From Tritrichomonas foetus (lineage: Eukaryota; Parabasalia; Tritrichomonadida; Tritrichomonadidae): a stretch of DNA of 23,178 nucleotides. Both the position numbers and the translations under genes were made by a program. The first letter of the stretch is position 1; each line of letters opens with the position of its first letter. This document shows positions 18,705 to 23,178 of the stretch, piece by piece. The DNA is taken from NCBI GenBank assembly GCA_001839685.1, contig MLAK01001277.1:1-23178 (forward strand), in the 5' to 3' direction. The notes below the pieces were generated by a model. That model was not told where the DNA came from and searched no databases. It saw only the letters and a program-made list of their open reading frames with translations.

Positions 18705-19715
18705 ATGATTGATCAACATTCAATCATAACTTTTCTGCAGCTTGAAGGAAAAAGGGGCAAAGAAATATATGAAGAAATGAAGAGTGTCTTGAAAGAAAAA
18801 TGTTTGTCTCAAAGACAAATCTACCGAGTCATGGCAGAACTGAACAGAAGTCAAAACACACAGCCTGTGAAAAAAGAGAAAAAGTGCCAAAGTTATGATA
18901 TTCTTGACTGGAAAATTTTAGATGTTTTAACCGAATTTCCACATTCATCGTGTCGATATATTGCTAATGTTTTAGGTGAACCAAAATCGACAATTTATGA
19001 TCGTTTAACATCAAAATTAATGTATAAACATGTGCATCTTCGATGGGTGCCACATATTCTAACAGAAAATCAAAAGGCCAATAGAGTTTTATTGGCAAAA
19101 AAACTTCTTAAAATTTTGAATGCAGAACAAAAAACTAATTTCACCTTTTTAATAACAGGAGATGAGTCTTGGTTTTATTCCAAGACTGATTTCAATACAC
19201 AATGGATTCCTGAAAACTCAGTAATCCCAACTATTCAAAATCCAGGGTTTCAGATCACTAAATTTATGGTGACTGTATTTTGGAACCCTCATGGGATAAT
19301 TCATATTGATGTTTTGCCGCCAAATGAAAAGTTTAATGCTGCATATTATATTACAGCCATTATGTCAAAAATTGTTGAGTTTAAAAACTCGAATAATTAT
19401 AAAAAATTATTTGTTCATTATGACAATGCAAAGCCTCATGTGGCAAAAATTGTCAAAAAATATATAAATGAAAACTCACTAGAATCAGTTCCACATCCGG
19501 CATATTCACCTGATTTGGCGCCTAGCGACTTTTTTTTATTTGGAACTATTAAAGAAAAAGTTAAAGGAATTGTTTTTGAATCGCCAAGCCATTTGATTCA
19601 AACAATAGTCCAAATTTTCAATGAAATTCCATCGGAAACTTTGTTTTCAGTTTTTACAGAATGGCAAAATAGACTGAAAAAAGTTATTGATGCCAATGGA
19701 GACTACATATTTTGA
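18705..19715 (+). CDS. Mariner transposase (DD34D), apparently intact
   Basis: 336 residues; would catalyse cut-and-paste transposition of the surrounding element into TA sites. The N-terminal ~110 residues contain two helix-turn-helix-like segments for binding the terminal repeats. The mariner linker motif WVPHIL is at 114-119. The catalytic triad is D153 (TGDESW), D240 (HYDNAKPH) and D275 (SPDLAPSDFFLF), with exactly 34 residues between the last two, the mariner-defining DD34D spacing. Length is typical and there are no stops or frameshifts, so activity is plausible. It is antisense to the gene it interrupts. Confidence 0.96.
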   Translation: MIDQHSIITFLQLEGKRGKEIYEEMKSVLKEKCLSQRQIYRVMAELNRSQNTQPVKKEKKCQSYDILDWKILDVLTEFPHSSCRYIANVLGEPKSTIYDRLTSKLMYKHVHLRWVPHILTENQKANRVLLAKKLLKILNAEQKTNFTFLITGDESWFYSKTDFNTQWIPENSVIPTIQNPGFQITKFMVTVFWNPHGIIHIDVLPPNEKFNAAYYITAIMSKIVEFKNSNNYKKLFVHYDNAKPHVAKIVKKYINENSLESVPHPAYSPDLAPSDFFLFGTIKEKVKGIVFESPSHLIQTIVQIFNEIPSETLFSVFTEWQNRLKKVIDANGDYIF

Positions 19716-19763
19716 AATACTTATCAATAAAAAATGACTTATTAGAAATGACTTTATTATACT

Positions 19764-19791
19764 TAGTGACATCACATTACCGGACACCCTA
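19764..19791 (-). repeat. Right mariner terminal inverted repeat (28 bp)
   Basis: Read on the minus strand: TAGGGTGTCCGG, then TAAT, then GTGATGTCACTA. It pairs with 18500-18527 apart from the four middle bases. Confidence 0.93.
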
Positions 19792-19793
19792 TA

Positions 19794-20191
19794 TTTTTTA
19801 CTTTTTGATTAAATTTGGATTTTATTTCCTTTTCTTCCATTAAAAAGTTTTCTTCTGCAATCCTCAACAAAAGTTCAGCTTCAACTTCTTCTTGCAGAAA
19901 AATGTCTGAACGAGCAAAAACATATTGACGGTTATGCATATGAAATTTAGATAATTTATCTAAATAAGAATGAAGTTTTGCTAACAGAAAAGTGTCAACA
20001 GAAGCAAAATTATGAGTTTTTTCAAGAGTTTCACGAAGCTCCAAAATTTCTTTGTCAGTTTTTGGTTTTGATGATTCCAAAAAAAAGTTTTTTCCATTCA
20101 ATCTTCGAGGCGAAGAATTGAGTGAATGCCCTTGAATTTTTTGAGGTATGTTTTTCGAAACTGGTGGATTTCCTCCACCACGAAACCTCAT
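19794..20191 (-). pseudogene. N-terminal part of the low-complexity gene split by the mariner
   Basis: Starts at the ATG at 20191 (MRFRGGGNPP) with a TCACA motif a few nt upstream. It encodes about 133 host residues: a basic Ser/Pro-rich leader, then helical charged sequence (DKEILELRETLEK, EEVEAELLLRIAEENFLMEEKE) probably forming coiled coil, up to KVKN at the insertion point. Translation then runs into the right mariner end, adds IGCPVM and stops at 19772. Joining this part, with one TA, to 18497-16084 gives one uninterrupted 938-codon frame (937 residues) reading KVKN-KNDQRF across the junction. That supports a single ancestral gene. Function not recognised. Confidence 0.82.
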
Positions 20192-20194
20192 ATT

Positions 20195-20199
20195 TGTGA
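20195..20199 (-). promoter_or_regulatory. Initiator-like TCACA at the start of the interrupted gene
   Basis: Minus-strand TTTCACAAATATGAG places TCACA about 3 nt before the ATG at 20191. The initiating A at 20197 would leave a leader of about 5 nt. The sequence is nearly the same as that at the kinase and M20 gene starts. Confidence 0.4.
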
Positions 20200-20536
20200 A
20201 AATGAATTTTCAATATTTTACAAATCATATGACCATATAATCTATCAAAAAGATAATTTCTAGTTATCAAAAGAAATCGATTTAAAAATAATCGTTCGGC
20301 TGATGAGATTTACTTTAAAAAGTTTTACAATATATTTTCACTTAACTTTACGCATGGATCGCATGATAAAGCTTTAAAATTGGAATTTATTTTGTTCGAA
20401 AGAGATTTGCATCTTATTCATATTCTTAATATCAAGGATATTCTTCAAGCTTATGTATAGAATAAAGAAATACATCAACATCAAGAATTTTAGAAAGAAA
20501 TTTTATTCTAATTTATATATATATATGGGGTTTGTT
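20200..20536. other. AT-rich intergenic spacer
   Basis: About 340 bp between the kinase gene 3' end and the promoter of the interrupted gene, both on the minus strand. No reading frame, RNA-like structure or repeat was noted apart from a short AT dinucleotide run near 20514-20524. Confidence 0.5.
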
Positions 20537-22084
20537 TTAAAAGTAAGCAACTGACTTCCTTTTTTTATTCCCCAGAAACCTTTGTCCCATGAGAAGAGCA
20601 CTATATCGTTTCATTTGTTGACCTTCCTGTAAGTCGTTTCCACCTTCGAGAAATGTAGGTGTAATTGAGCTGACAGACATTCCTGATCTTGAACGTAAAG
20701 ATGGACTCATTTGATTCCATCCACCATTATTTCCATCTTTATCACGAGATGAAAAAATATTACCATTATTATTATTCGCTCTGCACATTCCATTGGCACA
20801 AGGACATTCTCCCAAGCAATCACCTGAATTGATATTATTTCCATTTTTGTTATTGCAATTGCAATTGTTATTATTATTATTATAGTTGTTATTATTATTA
20901 TTATAGTTGTTGTTATTATTATTATAGTTGTTGTTATTATTATTATAGTTGTTGTTATTATTATTATAGTTATTATTATTATAGTTGTTATTATTATTGT
21001 TATTATAGTTATTGTTATTATAGTTATTGTTATTATTATTGTTGTTATTGTTGTTATTATATTGAATATAATCAACGGAAACAGTTTTGAAAATAGTCAT
21101 TGTTTTTCCGAAATTGCTAACAATGCAGTCTTTCTTTGGAATGTCCTTTAAAAGAGGTGAATCAAGCAATTGGTCAGCAGTCGGTCTCTCGTTTGGATCC
21201 ATCCGCAGCATATCCCTAATCATGCCCATGAGTGGCTTATCCTGAAAATCACGAGGGAAGTTTACCATTCCACTTAGAATGGATTTTTTGGTGTCATCAA
21301 GGGAAGTTGTGACCCATGGCACTCTTTTCGTTGATAAAAAATAAAAAGTCACACCTAAACTCCAAATATCCGCCATAAACGGATCAAAGCGAGAAGACAC
21401 AAAGATTTCAGGAGGCATGAATAGCACAGTGCCAGCACGCTGATCACTTGTGTTGGATTCATTGCTGATAAACCTCGAAATTCCAAAATCTGCTAATTTT
21501 GGACGTCCGTACTTGTCAATGAGTATATTTGCCGGCTTGATATCAAGATGGGCGAATCGGGAATGATGTATGTAGCTTATTCCGTATAGGATTCCCTTCA
21601 TTAATCCCAATAATTTTTTGCCTGTGAGCGGTCCCTCTTTTTTGATGAAATCCATGAGAGATCCATTTTGGCAGTACTCCAGAAAGAGAAAAATGCACTC
21701 TGGATTGGAAATGTCATAATCATAAAGATTAATCACATATGGTGAATTTAAGTTCTGTAAAGCGTTTATCTCGCATTGTGAACAAATCACATTCTTGTCA
21801 ATCACCATTTTTTTGCAGACAAAGTGGATTCCATATTTTGATGAAAAAACGACATGGCAAGTTGCTGTTCCGCCTTTTCCGATTGGCTTAACATAAGTGT
21901 ATCCTTTTTTCTTTAATACTCCATCAAGTAATGAGTCGCCGCTTGAAATAAATTTTGTCGATTCATGAAAATCATCGTCGCCAGCTGCAATACTAGAAAG
22001 AGGCTGGTCTGAAGAGAACGATTTTGTTGGGGATTGCTGATGGAATGCGTTGGAATCAAAAGTAGGATGCTTCGATAATGCCAT
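20537..22084 (-). CDS. Serine/threonine protein kinase with poly-Asn tail
   Basis: 515 residues from the ATG at 22084. The kinase domain spans ~63-320: glycine loop IGKGGTATCHVV (68-79), ATP-binding K91 (VCKK), pairing Glu E105, catalytic loop HLDIKPAN (D181, N186), DFG at 199-201, and GTVLFMPPE as the activation-segment end. All catalytic residues are present, so an active kinase is expected. The catalytic loop has HLD where most kinases have HRD, a non-RD arrangement that usually does not depend on activation-loop phosphorylation. After the domain come a 65-residue Asn/Tyr run (343-407), a Cys-containing patch (SGDCLGECPCANGMC) and a basic Ser-rich C-terminus ending KKRKSVAYF. Subfamily is uncertain; it resembles the CAMK/Aurora/NEK-like kinases common in trichomonads. 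Substrate unknown. Confidence 0.93.
   Translation of the reverse strand: MALSKHPTFDSNAFHQQSPTKSFSSDQPLSSIAAGDDDFHESTKFISSGDSLLDGVLKKKGYTYVKPIGKGGTATCHVVFSSKYGIHFVCKKMVIDKNVICSQCEINALQNLNSPYVINLYDYDISNPECIFLFLEYCQNGSLMDFIKKEGPLTGKKLLGLMKGILYGISYIHHSRFAHLDIKPANILIDKYGRPKLADFGISRFISNESNTSDQRAGTVLFMPPEIFVSSRFDPFMADIWSLGVTFYFLSTKRVPWVTTSLDDTKKSILSGMVNFPRDFQDKPLMGMIRDMLRMDPNERPTADQLLDSPLLKDIPKKDCIVSNFGKTMTIFKTVSVDYIQYNNNNNNNNNNNNYNNNNYNNNNNNNYNNNNYNNNNNNYNNNNNNYNNNNNNYNNNNNNYNNNNNNCNCNNKNGNNINSGDCLGECPCANGMCRANNNNGNIFSSRDKDGNNGGWNQMSPSLRSRSGMSVSSITPTFLEGGNDLQEGQQMKRYSALLMGQRFLGNKKRKSVAYF
20864..21058 (-). repeat. AAT/AAC trinucleotide tract encoding Asn/Tyr (65 codons)
   Basis: 195 bp of AAT and AAC codons with interspersed TAT. 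In the last half it settles into a 21-bp period encoding Y-N-N-N-N-N-N, repeated five times. It is in frame within the kinase gene. Tract length is likely variable by slippage. Antisense frames read as Ile/Thr runs and are artefacts. Confidence 0.92.
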
Positions 22085-22099
22085 TGATGGTTTATGATT

Positions 22100-22104
22100 T
22101 GTGA
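22100..22104 (-). promoter_or_regulatory. Initiator-like TCACA upstream of the kinase gene
   Basis: Minus-strand ATTCACAAATC contains TCACA with A at 22102, giving a leader of about 17 nt to the ATG at 22084. Confidence 0.4.
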
Positions 22105-23178
22105 ATATTATTTTTTCATCTCAACAAATTTTGAATTATGTTGTGGACGAAAGCATTCAATATATATTTTATGTTTTCAATCGATCCATTGGATAAAGTA
22201 TTCAATATATATTGGTTTGAGGAAATAATTGAATCTTTTTGATTGTTTGAATCCGTAAATCAGAAAAAATAATGTGGATAATATCAATTTCTATGGGGGA
22301 AAGAAAGTGATTCTCACACCAAAATTAGCAAAAAATATCATGAAAAAGTAGAAAATAATGTATTTAAAAAAATTATCTCAATTTTTATGTCGACTTTATT
22401 TATTGAATTGAGACATAGAATTTGAAAAGATTTATATCAAATTTGTGAATCACCTGTCTGACCTTTTTGACTCTTTTTGGTCATTTCAATTATTACCACA
22501 TAATGTTTCCAAGATCGAATTATATGACATAACTTAAAGACAGATATGACAAACAAGAAATTGATGGAATGCGAATAAATTCTGATTTGCCTCAACATTT
22601 TCAATGACTGTTTTCAAAAAAAATGAATTTATTCAAATTCGCATTTAGTATTCAATTCCAATAAATAAATAAATGATGATTATATTCAATTTAATTTGTG
22701 ACATTATATTTTATATATTCATTTAGTATCAGCTTTGAGGATGAATCCAATAAATATTGAGCGAATTCAAGATATTGTTGTTTTCATGAGGAATAAAAGT
22801 GAATAATTATAAACAACTGAAAAGATAATATATTCATTGATTTTTTGAATATTAAAGAGGAATTTGAAAAGTATACAAAAAGGGTTGATTGAAAATAAAA
22901 AATATAAAAAAATTTGTGAAATAAGAAGATTGATTAAATTAAACGTTCAAATAAATAAAGTGCTCATTAAAATGCAATCAAAATGAAAATGAAATGAAAT
23001 GAAATGAAATGTTCATGAGAATGAGAATGAGAATGAGATGTTAATGATAATGAAATGCTTAAGATAATGAAATATCAAATTGTTTTAATATAAAATGATT
23101 CACTTTAAATTGATAAATGAATTAATGGAAATGAATTTTTAAAGTATTTTCATAAAAAGTTTATATTTGATTTTAGAG
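22105..23178. other. AT-rich flank upstream of the kinase gene
   Basis: Just over 1 kb without a supportable gene. ATTCAATATATATT occurs twice, at 22155-22168 and 22200-22213, 45 bp apart. Simple repeats lie near 22991-23040. No RNA gene was recognised. Confidence 0.5.
22991..23040 (+). repeat. Simple repeats (GAAAT)n and (GAGAAT)n
   Basis: Four GAAAT copies (22991-23010) are followed by three GAGAAT copies (23017-23034) and a related GAGATG. Related ATGAAA-type words continue on both sides. A slippage-prone microsatellite with no coding context. Confidence 0.8.

Larger units (their letters stand above)
18498..19793 (+). mobile_element. Mariner (Tc1/mariner superfamily) element with TA target-site duplication
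   Basis: Element 18500-19791 (1292 bp), flanked by TA at 18498-18499 and 19792-19793. Its ends are 28-bp inverted repeats, TAGGGTGTCCGG-4 nt-GTGATGTCACTA, identical except for four central bases (AGGC left, TAAT right). It encodes one DD34D transposase on the plus strand, antisense to the host gene. A TATA at each end makes the boundary ambiguous by 2 bp; the outer TA is preferred because only then does excision restore the host frame (the inner choice creates a TAA). Subterminal direct repeats ATTAGAARTGA lie at 18533-18543 and 19741-19751. Length and architecture resemble Tvmar1 of T. vaginalis. Base 18567 is an N. Confidence 0.95.

Noticed and set aside
1064..22084. Cyclase, CDC14, Myb and kinase as a functional signalling cluster
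   Set aside because: Genes lie on both strands with spacers of hundreds to thousands of bp and separate initiator-like motifs. Adjacency carries little functional meaning in trichomonad genomes.

Overview
The window looks like nuclear DNA of a trichomonad parasite, most likely Tritrichomonas or a close relative; this assignment is inferred. It is very AT-rich. Its genes are mostly intronless with Asn-rich, Ser-rich or acidic low-complexity tails. It carries the distinctive trichomonad intron 3' end (branch site and acceptor fused, ACTAACATACAG), initiator-like TCACA motifs close to start codons, a DD34D mariner, and family types expanded in trichomonads: receptor-like adenylyl cyclase with PAS, Myb-domain protein, M20 peptidase and GH33 sialidase.

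Layout. 1-262 (-): the N-terminus of a sialidase cut by the window edge. 1064-5956 (-): a 1630-residue membrane adenylyl cyclase. 6604-8575 (+): a CDC14-type dual-specificity phosphatase whose signature motif is split by a 511-nt intron. 8576-10316: empty AT-rich DNA. 10317-11438 (-): a two-repeat Myb protein with an Asn-rich tail. 11439-12869: mostly empty, with one small GC-richer island and a 12-bp hairpin. 12870-13049: ten 18-bp minisatellite units. 13105-14526 (-): a GC-rich M20 metallopeptidase gene. 15284-15835 (-): a coding-like stretch with one in-frame TGA and no start, probably a gene relic. 16084-20191 (-): one long low-complexity gene interrupted by a mariner at 18500-19791 (+). 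20537-22084 (-): a Ser/Thr kinase with a 65-residue Asn/Tyr run. 22085-23178: non-coding with simple repeats.

The strongest observation is the mariner insertion. The element has 28-bp terminal inverted repeats, a TA duplication and an apparently intact transposase. Removing the element and one TA restores a single open 938-codon frame, so the two flanking minus-strand reading frames are halves of one gene and the insertion is probably recent. Second is the CDC14 intron, placed directly after the catalytic Cys and Arg codons and long for a trichomonad.

Several products are signalling or regulatory (cyclase, CDC14, Myb, kinase), but spacing and orientation give no evidence of an operon or shared pathway. 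I see no CRISPR array, rRNA, tRNA or defence island. Computed starts at TTG or GTG were replaced by the first in-frame ATG, as expected for a eukaryote.
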